DNA of 64,000 bases from Ottelia alismoides (lineage: Eukaryota; Streptophyta; Magnoliopsida; Alismatales; Hydrocharitaceae): NCBI GenBank assembly GCA_037367405.1, contig JAZKJV010011400.1, positions 3,718,501 through 3,782,500 of the forward strand, written 5' to 3'. Both the position numbers and the translations under genes were made by a program. Each line of letters starts with the position of its first letter. The stretch's first letter is position 1. Shown piece after piece: positions 51,305 through 60,052 of the stretch. The notes under the pieces were generated by a model. It was given only the letters and a program-made list of their open reading frames with translations. It had not been told where the DNA came from and did not search any database.

Positions 51305-53049
51305 GCGAAGACTTGACGCAGTTGATTCTCTATGTGGTCATCTTAATGGTCCTGGTTAAACCGCTGGGCCTGTACATGTCGGCGGTATACCAAGGGCGAC
51401 TGGGCTGGGGCCAATGGTCCTTGGCACCCTGGGAAAATCGCTTTTATAACTTGCTGGGTATCGATCCATCCGAGGGCATGACCTGGCGAAAGTACACGCT
51501 GGCAGTGCTCGTCTTTTCATCGCTCTCAATCGTGGTTGTGTATGCACTGCAGCGTCTGCAAGGCTGGTTGCCTCTCAATCCACAGTCGATGGACAGCGTG
51601 ACTTGGGATTCCTCGTTCAACACTGCCGTCAGTTTCGCCACCAATACCAATTGGCAAGGTTACGGTGGTGAATCGACGATGAGTTATGCGACCCAGATGT
51701 TTGGACTGAGCGTACAGAACTTTGCCTCGGCGGGTGCGGGTATGGCGGTGCTGGTAGCCTTGATTCGTGGCTTTGTTGCTCGTCAATCATCGACCATCGG
51801 CAACTTTTGGGTGGACCTGAACCGCAGTGTCTTGTTCATACTCTTGCCCATGTCCATGGTCATGGCCGTGGTGCTGGTGTCGCAAGGTGTGGTGCAGACC
51901 TTGGATTCATACCCTGTGGCCAGGCTAAGCGAAACTGTTCGCGACGCAGACGGTAAAGCAGTAGATACGCAGGTCTTGGCAGTTGGTCCGGCTGCCTCGC
52001 AGATCGCGATCAAACAATTGGGGACCAACGGTGGTGGCTTCTTCAATGCCAATTCGGCGCATCCTTATGAGAACCCCACCCCGCTGAGCAACTTGATCGA
52101 GATGTTAGCGATCTTGTTGATCCCGGCGGCCCTGGTCTTTACCTTCGGCGACATGGTGGGTGACCGCAGGCAGGGCTGGGCCTTGTTGCTGGCGATGCTC
52201 GTCATCTTCCTGCCGCTGCTGCTGTTGACCTATTGGGCGGAAGCCAGGCCAGAGACTACGCTCCGCGATGTTCGTGGTAGCGATGACAGCTCAATCGCAA
52301 CCAGTGCTGCCAATATGGAGGGCAAAGAGAGCAGGCTAGGTATCGCCAATGCAGCGATTTGGGCGGTGGCTACTACGGCGGCTTCGAATGGTTCGGTCAA
52401 TGCGATGCATGATTCGTTCACACCGCTGGGCGGACTGTTTCCGATGTGGCTGATCCAACTGGGTGAGGTTGTCTTCGGTGGTGTCGGTTCGGGACTGTAT
52501 GGTATGTTGGCTTTCGCCATCATCGCAGTATTCATCGCGGGATTGATGGTCGGACGCACGCCGGAATACTTGGGCAAAAAGATCGAAGCCTTTGAAATGA
52601 AGATGGCTTCGATGGTTGTGCTCTTGCCTTGTGCCTTTGTGCTAGTAGGTACAGCCCTGGCCGTTAGCTGTGATGCGGGACGCGCGGGGGTATTCAATCC
52701 CGGTCCTCATGGTTTCAGTGAAGTGCTGTATGCCGTGTCCTCTGCTGGGAACAACAATGGCAGTGCCTTCGGTGGTTTGAGTGCCAACACGCCGTTCTAC
52801 AACCTGCTGCTGGGGTTGGTGATGTTGGTCGGACGATTCGGCGTCATGGTGCCTATACTGGCGATCGCCGGTTCCCTGGCCAGTAAGAAGGTGATTCCAG
52901 TTTCTTCAGGCACACTCCCAACGCATACACCCCTGTTCATTCTGCTACTGGTCTCGACTGTGATCTTGGTTGGGGCCCTGAGTTTCTTTCCGGCCTTGGC
53001 TCTTGGGCCAGTGGTCGAGCACTTGAGATTGGCGGGACTCGGCCAATAG
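51301..53049 (+). CDS. kdpA: KdpA, K+-binding channel-like subunit of K+-transporting ATPase
   Basis: From ATG 51301 (GGAG eight bases upstream) the protein has 582 residues, close to the usual 557-600. It is a polytopic inner-membrane protein of the superfamily of K+ transporters. The four pore-loop segments are visible: NTNWQGYGGESTMSYATQM, KQLGTNGGGFFNANSAHPYE, TTAASNGSVNAMHDSFTPLG and SSAGNNNGSAFGGLS. It selects and passes K+ while KdpB hydrolyses ATP. The frame is open upstream to 51169, but that part overlaps kdpF in another frame and lacks pore-family similarity. It is followed by kdpB after ten bases. Confidence 0.97.
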   Translation: MSEDLTQLILYVVILMVLVKPLGLYMSAVYQGRLGWGQWSLAPWENRFYNLLGIDPSEGMTWRKYTLAVLVFSSLSIVVVYALQRLQGWLPLNPQSMDSVTWDSSFNTAVSFATNTNWQGYGGESTMSYATQMFGLSVQNFASAGAGMAVLVALIRGFVARQSSTIGNFWVDLNRSVLFILLPMSMVMAVVLVSQGVVQTLDSYPVARLSETVRDADGKAVDTQVLAVGPAASQIAIKQLGTNGGGFFNANSAHPYENPTPLSNLIEMLAILLIPAALVFTFGDMVGDRRQGWALLLAMLVIFLPLLLLTYWAEARPETTLRDVRGSDDSSIATSAANMEGKESRLGIANAAIWAVATTAASNGSVNAMHDSFTPLGGLFPMWLIQLGEVVFGGVGSGLYGMLAFAIIAVFIAGLMVGRTPEYLGKKIEAFEMKMASMVVLLPCAFVLVGTALAVSCDAGRAGVFNPGPHGFSEVLYAVSSAGNNNGSAFGGLSANTPFYNLLLGLVMLVGRFGVMVPILAIAGSLASKKVIPVSSGTLPTHTPLFILLLVSTVILVGALSFFPALALGPVVEHLRLAGLGQ

Positions 53050-53059
53050 GAGATGAACC

Positions 53060-55183
53060 GTGACAAAACAAAATCATTCCGTGACCTGGCAGCAGATTAT
53101 CAGCGCCGCAATCTGGTCATCTTTTGGTAAGCTTAACCCTCGCTGGCAGCTTCGCAATCCGGTTATGTTCTGCGTGTATATCGGTAGTCTGCTGACCACG
53201 CTCATCGCGATCCAGGCATTGCTGGTGTCTACTCGTGAATCGGCTGGCTTTGTGATCAGCATTAGCATCTGGTTGTGGTTCACTGTTCTGTTTGCCAACT
53301 TTGCCGAGGCGATCGCCGAAGGGCAAGGCAAAGCTCAGGCCGATACACTGCGCCGGTCGCGAACGACTGTGATGGCTAGCCAGTTGGTCAGCTTGCCCGA
53401 ATGGCTGACGCAGCCGAACCAACCATCAGACCAGCACATCGAGTCTGGCCCGCATCGAATAGAGTCGCTGAAAACACGCGAATTACCAGCACCACAATTG
53501 AATCTGGACGACCTGGTCATTGTCAAAGCCGGGCAGATCATACCAACCGATGGCGAAGTGATCGCCGGCGTGGCTTCGGTAGATGAAAGTGCGATTACTG
53601 GTGAAAGCGCGCCGGTGGTGCGTGAAAGCGGTGGTGATCGCAACGCGGTGACAGGTGGTACCAAAGTCATCTCGGACTGGGTAATCATGCGTGTTACCAG
53701 CTTGCCGGGCCAGAGCTTTTTGGATCGTATGATCTCGATGGTGGAAGGGGCCAAGCGGCAGAAGACTCCCAATGAATTGGCGCTGGCGATTCTCTTGGCA
53801 GCCCTGACATTAATCTTCTTGTTGGTCGTGGCGACTCTGCAGCCCTTCTCGGCGTACAGTGTGTTCTCTTCTGGTAAGGGCGAGGTCATCTCGTTGACAG
53901 TCTTGGTGGCTTTGTTTGTCTGCCTGGCTCCAACCACGATCGGCGCGCTGTTATCAGCCATCGGTATCGCCGGTATCAATCGGCTGAGTCGGGCGAACGT
54001 GGTGGCAATGTCGGGTCGCGCAGTTGAGGCCGCCGGCGACGTTGACGTTTTGCTGCTGGACAAGACAGGTACGATCACATTAGGTAATCGGCAAGCCTCA
54101 CGCTTTGTTCCGACCGCTGGGCATAGCGAAGAGGAGTTGGCTGAAGCGGCCCATTTGGCTTCGCTAGCCGATGAGACCGCCGAGGGGCGCAGCATCGCGG
54201 TCTTGGCCAAGAACAAGTTCGGTCTGCGCGGCAAGCAGTTAGCAGCGATCCAACCAGAGTTCGTGCCCTTCTCTGCTCGCACACGCATGAGTGGCGTCAA
54301 TATCCCCGGAAAAGAGATTCGCAAAGGCGCCTACGATGCTATGGAAAAACTGGTTGTCTCCAGCGGCCGGCAATTTCCGGCGGATACTCGAGCCGCGGTG
54401 GAGTCGATTGCCAGGTCTGGTGGTACTCCCTTGGTCGTCACCTGCAATAGCCAGGTACTGGGAGCGATTGAACTGAAGGACGTAGTGAAAGGTGGCATTA
54501 AAGAGCGATTTGCCGAGCTGCGTCAGATGGGGATCAAGACGGTCATGATTACCGGTGATAACCCAATCACCGCCGCTGCGATTGCCGCCGAAGCGGGCGT
54601 CGATGACTTCCTGGCTCAAGCGACACCCGAAGCCAAGCTGACCTTGATACGTCAATATCAAGATGGCGGACGACTGGTGGCAATGACAGGTGATGGCACG
54701 AACGATGCCCCAGCATTGGCTCAGGCTGACGTCGCCGTCGCCATGAATTCGGGTACGCAAGCTGCGAAAGAAGCTGGCAACATGGTCGATCTGGATTCCA
54801 ATCCCACCAAGTTGATCGAGATCGTTAATATTGGCAAGCAACTGCTGATGACGCGTGGGGCACTGACGACCTTTAGTATCGCCAACGACATTGCCAAGTA
54901 CTTTGCCATCTTGCCCGCAGCCTTCGCTGCAACGTATCCCGAGTTGGCAGCGCTTGATTTAATGCGACTGCACTCGCCTGCCAGTGCGATCCTGTCGGCG
55001 GTCATCTTCAATGCCTTGATCATTATTGCCCTGGTACCGTTGGCGTTGCGTGGGGTGGTTTACCGTCCCGTTGGAGCGGCTGAATTGCTGCGCAACAATC
55101 TGCTGGTCTATGGTCTGGGCGGATTGATCGTGCCTTTTGTGGGTATCAAGTTTATCGACGTGCTCTTGGCGACGGTGATATAG
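53060..55183 (+). CDS. kdpB: KdpB, P-type ATPase subunit of K+-transporting ATPase
   Basis: The 707-residue protein starts at GTG 53060 after TAGGAGATGAACC. It has every P-type ATPase landmark: actuator motif TGES (Thr180-Ser183) in [15 protein letters not shown], phosphorylation motif DKTGT with Asp334, [13 protein letters not shown], and hinge [20 protein letters not shown], plus about seven membrane helices. It hydrolyses ATP to drive K+ uptake with KdpA. Length is slightly above that of E. coli KdpB (682), mainly from a longer loop after the second helix (about 105-140), which holds a Gln/Pro-rich stretch. Confidence 0.97.
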   Translation: MTKQNHSVTWQQIISAAIWSSFGKLNPRWQLRNPVMFCVYIGSLLTTLIAIQALLVSTRESAGFVISISIWLWFTVLFANFAEAIAEGQGKAQADTLRRSRTTVMASQLVSLPEWLTQPNQPSDQHIESGPHRIESLKTRELPAPQLNLDDLVIVKAGQIIPTDGEVIAGVASVDESAITGESAPVVRESGGDRNAVTGGTKVISDWVIMRVTSLPGQSFLDRMISMVEGAKRQKTPNELALAILLAALTLIFLLVVATLQPFSAYSVFSSGKGEVISLTVLVALFVCLAPTTIGALLSAIGIAGINRLSRANVVAMSGRAVEAAGDVDVLLLDKTGTITLGNRQASRFVPTAGHSEEELAEAAHLASLADETAEGRSIAVLAKNKFGLRGKQLAAIQPEFVPFSARTRMSGVNIPGKEIRKGAYDAMEKLVVSSGRQFPADTRAAVESIARSGGTPLVVTCNSQVLGAIELKDVVKGGIKERFAELRQMGIKTVMITGDNPITAAAIAAEAGVDDFLAQATPEAKLTLIRQYQDGGRLVAMTGDGTNDAPALAQADVAVAMNSGTQAAKEAGNMVDLDSNPTKLIEIVNIGKQLLMTRGALTTFSIANDIAKYFAILPAAFAATYPELAALDLMRLHSPASAILSAVIFNALIIIALVPLALRGVVYRPVGAAELLRNNLLVYGLGGLIVPFVGIKFIDVLLATVI

Positions 55184-55186
55184 GCT

Positions 55187-55756
55187 ATGAGAAAAGAACT
55201 GAAGAACTCTGCGATGACCCTTATGGCGATGACGCTGATTACTGGCGTGGCATATCCGCTGCTGGTCACGTTGGTAGCTCAACTGGTGTTTCCTGCCCAA
55301 GCCAATGGCAGCTTGATTGTTCGAGGTGGATCAGTCGTGGGGTCGGAGTTGATTGGACAACAGTTCACCAGGCCTGAGTATTTCTGGGGACGATTGTCGG
55401 CGACTCTGCCGGTACCCTACAATGCGGCCGCGTCTGGCGGATCGAATTTTGGTCCCGCAAATCCTGGCCTGGCGAAGGCCGCGCAGCAGCGGGCTGATGA
55501 ATTGCTTCAGTACGATACTCCGAAGAAGTTGATTCCTGTGGACCTGATAACTTCCTCCGGTAGCGGATTGGATCCACATATCAGTCTCGCAGCCGCCGAG
55601 TTCCAGACGCCTCGAATTGCCAAATTGCGCCAGGTGCCGCTCGAGAAAGTTCAAGAACTGATTCGCAGGGCAACCGAAGGTCGACAGTTCGGCATTCTCG
55701 GCGAGCCACGCGTGAACGTCTTGAAACTCAACCTGTCCCTCGATGAAGAGAATTGA
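55187..55756 (+). CDS. kdpC: KdpC, accessory subunit of K+-transporting ATPase
   Basis: The 189-residue protein has one N-terminal helix ([20 protein letters not shown]) and the KdpC motifs [47 protein letters not shown] and [11 protein letters not shown]. KdpC stabilises the complex and aids nucleotide binding. It begins three bases after kdpB ends and is complete. Confidence 0.97.
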   Translation: MRKELKNSAMTLMAMTLITGVAYPLLVTLVAQLVFPAQANGSLIVRGGSVVGSELIGQQFTRPEYFWGRLSATLPVPYNAAASGGSNFGPANPGLAKAAQQRADELLQYDTPKKLIPVDLITSSGSGLDPHISLAAAEFQTPRIAKLRQVPLEKVQELIRRATEGRQFGILGEPRVNVLKLNLSLDEEN

Positions 55757-55814
55757 TGCCCAGTGGCACTGCCTGCCCGGCAGCTACCGGTGCTACACCA
55801 GAAGGCCAGCGTTT

Positions 55815-58520
55815 ATGGATGATCAACGACCAGATCCCGATGAGCTATTGGCAGACGTACAGAAACAAGCTCAGCAAGCTCAACGCGGCCGATTGAAGAT
55901 CTTCCTGGGTTATGCGGCTGGTGTCGGCAAGACCTTCTCGATGCTGGAAAACGCGCGGCGCGCGAAAGCAACTGGACTGGATGTAGTACTGGGCTACATC
56001 GAACCCCATGCTCGGCCTGAAACTGCTGCGCTCACCCAAGGCTTCGAATCGATCCCCTCGTTGGTCTTGGATTACCGAGGCGTCCAGGTCCGCGAGTTCA
56101 ATTTGGATGCGGCTTTGCAGCGGCAGCCCGAATTGCTGTTAGTCGACGAGCTGGCACATACCAATATCGAAGGCTGTCGGCACGCCAAGCGTTGGCAGGA
56201 TATTGAAGAAGCTTTGGCATATGGCATCGACGTATGGACAACCTTAAACGTCCAGCACCTCGAAAGCCTCAACGATGTCGTGGCTCAGGTTAGCGGTGTT
56301 ACCGTTCGCGAGACCGTACCCGATTCCGTGTTTGAGTCGGCGAACGAAATCGAGTTGATCGACATTCCGCCTGACGATCTGATTAACAGGCTGGAGCAAG
56401 GCAAGATCTATGCTGGCGAGCAAGCCTTTCGCGCGCTGCAGAGTTTCTTTCAACGCAGCAATCTAAATGCGCTTCGCGAATTGTCGCTGCGCCAAGCAGC
56501 GCGGCGTATTCATAGCGATGTCGAGGACTCGCGCCGCTCGACCCGCGCGCGGAATCCATGGAATACATGGGAACGCTTGATGGTATGTGTCGGCCCCAGC
56601 CCCACAACGGCCAAGGTGATCCGAGCCGCCAAGCGAATGGCCTCGGCCGTCGATGCACCTTGGGTCGCGGTGTCCGTAGAAACGGCTAGCGTTTCAGTCA
56701 AATCGGTGGCCGTTCAATCGATTGTTGATCACTTCCGCCTGGCTGAAAGTCTGGGGGCCGAAACAGTTACGCTCTACGGCGAAGATGTGGCGCAAACTCT
56801 CATCGATTACGCGCGCGAACATAACATCACATGCATCTTGGTTGGCAAGACCACTGAGCCACGTTGGCGGCGCTGGTTGCTGGGAAACCTGGTCGATCGC
56901 TTGATCGAACACAGCGCTGATATAGAAGTCCTGGTTATTCAGGGGGCAAGTGAAACTAAAGTCCCTCAGCGCAAACGAGCCATTCGCCACGTCTTGCCTA
57001 TCAGCGAATTGGTTATGGCGGGACTGATTCTGGCTGTCTGTACGCTGGTAGCGGCGACCTTGCGTGGGTTTCAATTCGCCGATGCGGAAGCCAATACGGC
57101 GATGATTTTTCTGGCAGGTGTAGCCCTGGTCGGTTACTTCTCCGGAAGAATCGTCAGCATGCTGGCTTGCGTAGTGGCCGTCTTGACCTTTGATTACTTC
57201 TTTGTGCAGCCGGTCATGACCTTTGCGGTATCCGACGCGCAGTATGTAGTGACCTTCCTGATCATGCTGACCATCGGTGTAGGCATCAGTTCGCTAACAG
57301 CCAGGCTGCGCCGCCAGGTGTTCGTAACGCAAGAACGCGAGCAGCGGATGACGGCGCTATATACGCTGGGCAAACAATTGAGCGCACTTTATGGCCGGGT
57401 CTTTCTATGTAATGCGGCGGCGACCAAGGTAACGGAAATAACTGGGGCGGATGTGGTTGTATACCTGGCCAATGCATCGGGCCTGGTTGAGCCTGTATCG
57501 GAATTGAAGAGTTCGATAACCGGCAACCCTCTCAGCCAAGGGGCAGCACAGTGGGTGGTTGAACATGGCGGCCTGGCGGGCTCGGGGACCAATACGCTAC
57601 CGGCTGCCCCGGCGCTCTTTGTGCCGCTGGTCGGTTCGCAAGCTTGTTTAGGCGCACTGGCCATTGCCGATCAAGCCAGCGGTATCTCGCTGCTGTCACC
57701 CGAAACCCGCCATCTACTGGAAGCATGTGCCAGCCAATTAGCCCTGGCTATCGAACGCGACCAATTGGTCATCGACGCAGCCGAAGCCAAGATCGAAGCC
57801 GAGACAGAACATTTACGCAGCTCGCTGCTCAGCAGCGTATCGCATGACCTGCGCACACCCTTGGCTGCGATCGGCGGCGCCAGTCAGAGCTTGTTAGCAT
57901 GTTCGTCACTCACTCCACAAGTGCAACAAGATCTATTGCAAAGCATCTCCGATGAGGCCCAGCGATTGAACCGCTTGCTGGAAAACATACTGCAGATGTC
58001 CAAGTTTGAATCCGGCAATTGCCAACCCAACAAGCAGTGGCACGTACTGGAGGAGATCATTGGCGTCGCACTGGCTCGCACCGAGCGGGCGCTGAAAAAC
58101 CACCATGTTGCTGTCCAGCTATCCACCAACATTCCCTTGCTGCATGTTGATGGCTTGATGATCGAACAGTTGTTGGTCAACTTGCTGGAAAACGCGGCCA
58201 TCCATACTCCACCAGGCACCAATGTTCGCATCGTAGCTGAGCAAGTGGAAGCAACTCTCGTGGTGCACATCGCCGACTCAGGGGCCGGCATTCCTCCCGC
58301 CTTGGCGGAGAAGATTTTTGATAAATTTGAACGCGCAGTGACCAGCCCTGATAGTGTGCGCGGCAGCGGCTTGGGCCTGGCGATTGCCCGGGCAATCGCT
58401 ACCTGTCATGGTGGCAGTCTGAACGTACAAACCAGTCCTATGGGCGGAGCAGATTTCGTATTGAAACTGCCCATCGATCCAGCCGCACCGACCGTAGAGC
58501 GTCTGTCCCCAGACGCCTGA
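55815..58520 (+). CDS. kdpD: KdpD, K+/turgor sensor histidine kinase
   Basis: The protein (about 901 residues from ATG 55815; the frame is open to 55743, overlapping kdpC by 14 bases) follows the KdpD order. The N-terminal domain has Walker A GYAAGVGKT (about 32-40), LGYIEPHARPET and ELAHTN...RHAKRWQDIEE. A USP-like domain follows (about 255-380), then four membrane helices (about 400-500), a GAF-like part (about 525-640), HisKA with His677 in SVSHDLRTPLAAI, and HATPase with LLENAAIHTPPG, DSGAGIP and GSGLGLAIARAIA. It should phosphorylate a KdpE response regulator, but none follows in this window. The last codons lie in a CGTCTGTCCCCAGACG palindrome. Confidence 0.95.
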   Translation: MDDQRPDPDELLADVQKQAQQAQRGRLKIFLGYAAGVGKTFSMLENARRAKATGLDVVLGYIEPHARPETAALTQGFESIPSLVLDYRGVQVREFNLDAALQRQPELLLVDELAHTNIEGCRHAKRWQDIEEALAYGIDVWTTLNVQHLESLNDVVAQVSGVTVRETVPDSVFESANEIELIDIPPDDLINRLEQGKIYAGEQAFRALQSFFQRSNLNALRELSLRQAARRIHSDVEDSRRSTRARNPWNTWERLMVCVGPSPTTAKVIRAAKRMASAVDAPWVAVSVETASVSVKSVAVQSIVDHFRLAESLGAETVTLYGEDVAQTLIDYAREHNITCILVGKTTEPRWRRWLLGNLVDRLIEHSADIEVLVIQGASETKVPQRKRAIRHVLPISELVMAGLILAVCTLVAATLRGFQFADAEANTAMIFLAGVALVGYFSGRIVSMLACVVAVLTFDYFFVQPVMTFAVSDAQYVVTFLIMLTIGVGISSLTARLRRQVFVTQEREQRMTALYTLGKQLSALYGRVFLCNAAATKVTEITGADVVVYLANASGLVEPVSELKSSITGNPLSQGAAQWVVEHGGLAGSGTNTLPAAPALFVPLVGSQACLGALAIADQASGISLLSPETRHLLEACASQLALAIERDQLVIDAAEAKIEAETEHLRSSLLSSVSHDLRTPLAAIGGASQSLLACSSLTPQVQQDLLQSISDEAQRLNRLLENILQMSKFESGNCQPNKQWHVLEEIIGVALARTERALKNHHVAVQLSTNIPLLHVDGLMIEQLLVNLLENAAIHTPPGTNVRIVAEQVEATLVVHIADSGAGIPPALAEKIFDKFERAVTSPDSVRGSGLGLAIARAIATCHGGSLNVQTSPMGGADFVLKLPIDPAAPTVERLSPDA

Positions 58521-58545
58521 TACGTCAATCGTCTGTCCCCAGACG
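58500..58545. repeat. Two copies of a 16-bp perfect palindrome at the kdpD end
   Basis: CGTCTGTCCCCAGACG occurs at 58500-58515 and 58530-58545, separated by 14 bases. Its arms are a shorter form of the CCGTCTGG-type arms of the REP-like family. The first copy covers the last kdpD codons and the stop, so the palindrome contributes protein sequence (RLSPDA). Each can form a six-base-pair hairpin; no T run follows. Confidence 0.8.
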
Positions 58546-58661
58546 ATAGAGTTAACGATATCAGCAACTGCTCTGCAGCCAACATCGATTACACTCAAGA
58601 TCAACGGCTGACATCCAAGCCATCGCCAGTCGTTCTAAGGTTGCCACAGGAGATACCAACA

Positions 58662-59729
58662 ATGACTCACATGCGCGACATGACTTTATGCCTGATCCTG
58701 CTCGTCGCGGTCGGCTCCGGCTATGCCCAGGAGACAGCGCGTGGAGTTGCCGCGGGCGATCGGTTTGAGCATGTCATCGCGCTCAAAGACATGCCGGCCG
58801 AGCAGATGGGCAAGGTGATGAACATCATGAGCCAAGCTCTGGGCGTTCAGTGCTCGCACTGCCACGCAGGTTACGACTTCGCCAAAGAAGATACACCGCA
58901 CAAAGCAGCGGCTCGACGGATGATCGATATGACGCTGGCACTCAACCGCGATCATTTCGCCGGACAAGCGGTGGTCACTTGTATGACCTGTCATCAGGGC
59001 CAGGCTCGAGGACTGGATGCCAGGCTATCGGCCACTGCCATCGCCACCGCCCAGGCTGCGACGATGCCTGCCCAGGCTCTTCCGCCTTTGACTGGCCAAG
59101 ACAAACTAATGGAGCTGCGCGGAGATGAATTGCAGGCAGCGCTAGGGCGCTATCCACAGTTATCAGGCCGACAGCGGGCTGATGATCCAGCCACCATTAA
59201 GTCAGCAAGCCCAACTAAGCTGCTGGGAAAACGCCTTGAGCCCAGCGGTAAACAAGAGAGTGAAGTGGTGGAGCTTAACTGGCCAGCCATGTGGGAACGC
59301 ACGACGGACTATGGCCAATTGAAAGTGAGCGAGCGCTACGATCAAGGTACTGTAAGTAAACACGCGGGTAACCGGCCAATCGAATTGAAAGCCGATGAAG
59401 AGGCACAGATCAAGATCGAGGCGCGCCTGGCTTTGGGGCTGGAGCTGCATACTCAGTTTTCAGACTGGAGCTATGCACCGGCCGAACAAATCGCGGGACG
59501 AACCGTCCAGATCCTGCGAGCCAGGCAGTCAGAAATAGTGCACCATTTTATGTTCGATCAACAAAGCGGACGGCTGGTGGGCCGCAGTACCAGCGTGCCC
59601 ACGGTTCTGGGCGCTTATGTTACTCAAGTGGCCTATGAAGATTACCGCGAAGTTCAGGGCTGGCCTATGGCTACCAAGACAAGCGTGCAGATGCCCAGCG
59701 TGCGCTGGCAGTGCGTGCTCGATCCTTAA
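58662..59729 (+). CDS. Exported dihaem cytochrome c of the photosynthetic reaction-centre type
   Basis: The start at ATG 58662 is supported by CAGGAG ten bases upstream and gives a signal peptide (MTLCLILLVAVGSGYAQ). Two CxxCH haem motifs are seen: Cys64-Cys67-His68 (CSHCH) and Cys107-Cys110-His111 (CMTCH). Context such as LKDMPAEQMGKVMNIMSQAL and ALGVQCSHCHAG...DFAKED, AARRMIDMTLALNRD matches the reaction-centre cytochrome c subunit fold, here with two haems in place of four. The C-terminal 200 residues are a beta-rich domain with LLGKRLEPSGKQESEVVEL and VQILRARQS, no family recognised. It is periplasmic and probably carries electrons for an unknown oxidoreductase. No photosynthesis genes are present. 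Confidence 0.82.
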   Translation: MTHMRDMTLCLILLVAVGSGYAQETARGVAAGDRFEHVIALKDMPAEQMGKVMNIMSQALGVQCSHCHAGYDFAKEDTPHKAAARRMIDMTLALNRDHFAGQAVVTCMTCHQGQARGLDARLSATAIATAQAATMPAQALPPLTGQDKLMELRGDELQAALGRYPQLSGRQRADDPATIKSASPTKLLGKRLEPSGKQESEVVELNWPAMWERTTDYGQLKVSERYDQGTVSKHAGNRPIELKADEEAQIKIEARLALGLELHTQFSDWSYAPAEQIAGRTVQILRARQSEIVHHFMFDQQSGRLVGRSTSVPTVLGAYVTQVAYEDYREVQGWPMATKTSVQMPSVRWQCVLDP

Positions 59730-59759
59730 ATTGGTTGACTGCGTCCCATGGCAAGCTGC

Positions 59760-60011
59760 GTAGCCACCGTCGCCAGGTTTTGAAGTTGCGCGATTTCTTG
59801 CGTCACCTCTCCCAAGCGCAGCTTGGGGGAGGTCGAATCGAGCCCTTAAGGCGAAGATTCGGGAGGGGGCAGTGCGCTTGGTAGGAGTTAACCATAGCGC
59901 ATGGCCCCCTCCCGGAGCCTCGCTAAACGCGGGCTCCGACCTCCCCCGGCTGCGCCGGGAGAGGTGACATTCCCAAAACGCGCAACATCAAAACCTGGCA
60001 GCGGTGGCTAC
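59760..60011. mobile_element. 252-bp palindromic MITE-like element
   Basis: The left arm (59760 to about 59836) and the right arm (about 59930-60011) are inverted copies over roughly 75 bases with few mismatches: both read, from the outside, GTAGCCACCG, CCAGGTTTTGA, GTTGCGCG, GTCACCTCTCCC, GCGCAGC, GGGGGAGGTCG. Each arm contains its own hairpin (CTCTCCC...GGGGGAG). The centre also forms an inverted repeat (GGGAGGGGGC against GCCCCCTCCC). There is no coding frame. The outer ends equal the REP-like palindromes elsewhere in the window. It lies between the convergent cytochrome and Ycf48-like genes, filling most of 59730-60052. Confidence 0.82.
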
Positions 60012-60052
60012 GAATACAGCAAGAAATCGTCAGTCGCGTTCGCACAGAGCGG

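Noticed and set aside
53335..54324. Antisense 329-codon frame within kdpB
   Set aside because: kdpB is certain and complete on the other strand; this frame has low-complexity Ser/Thr/Arg composition and no motif.
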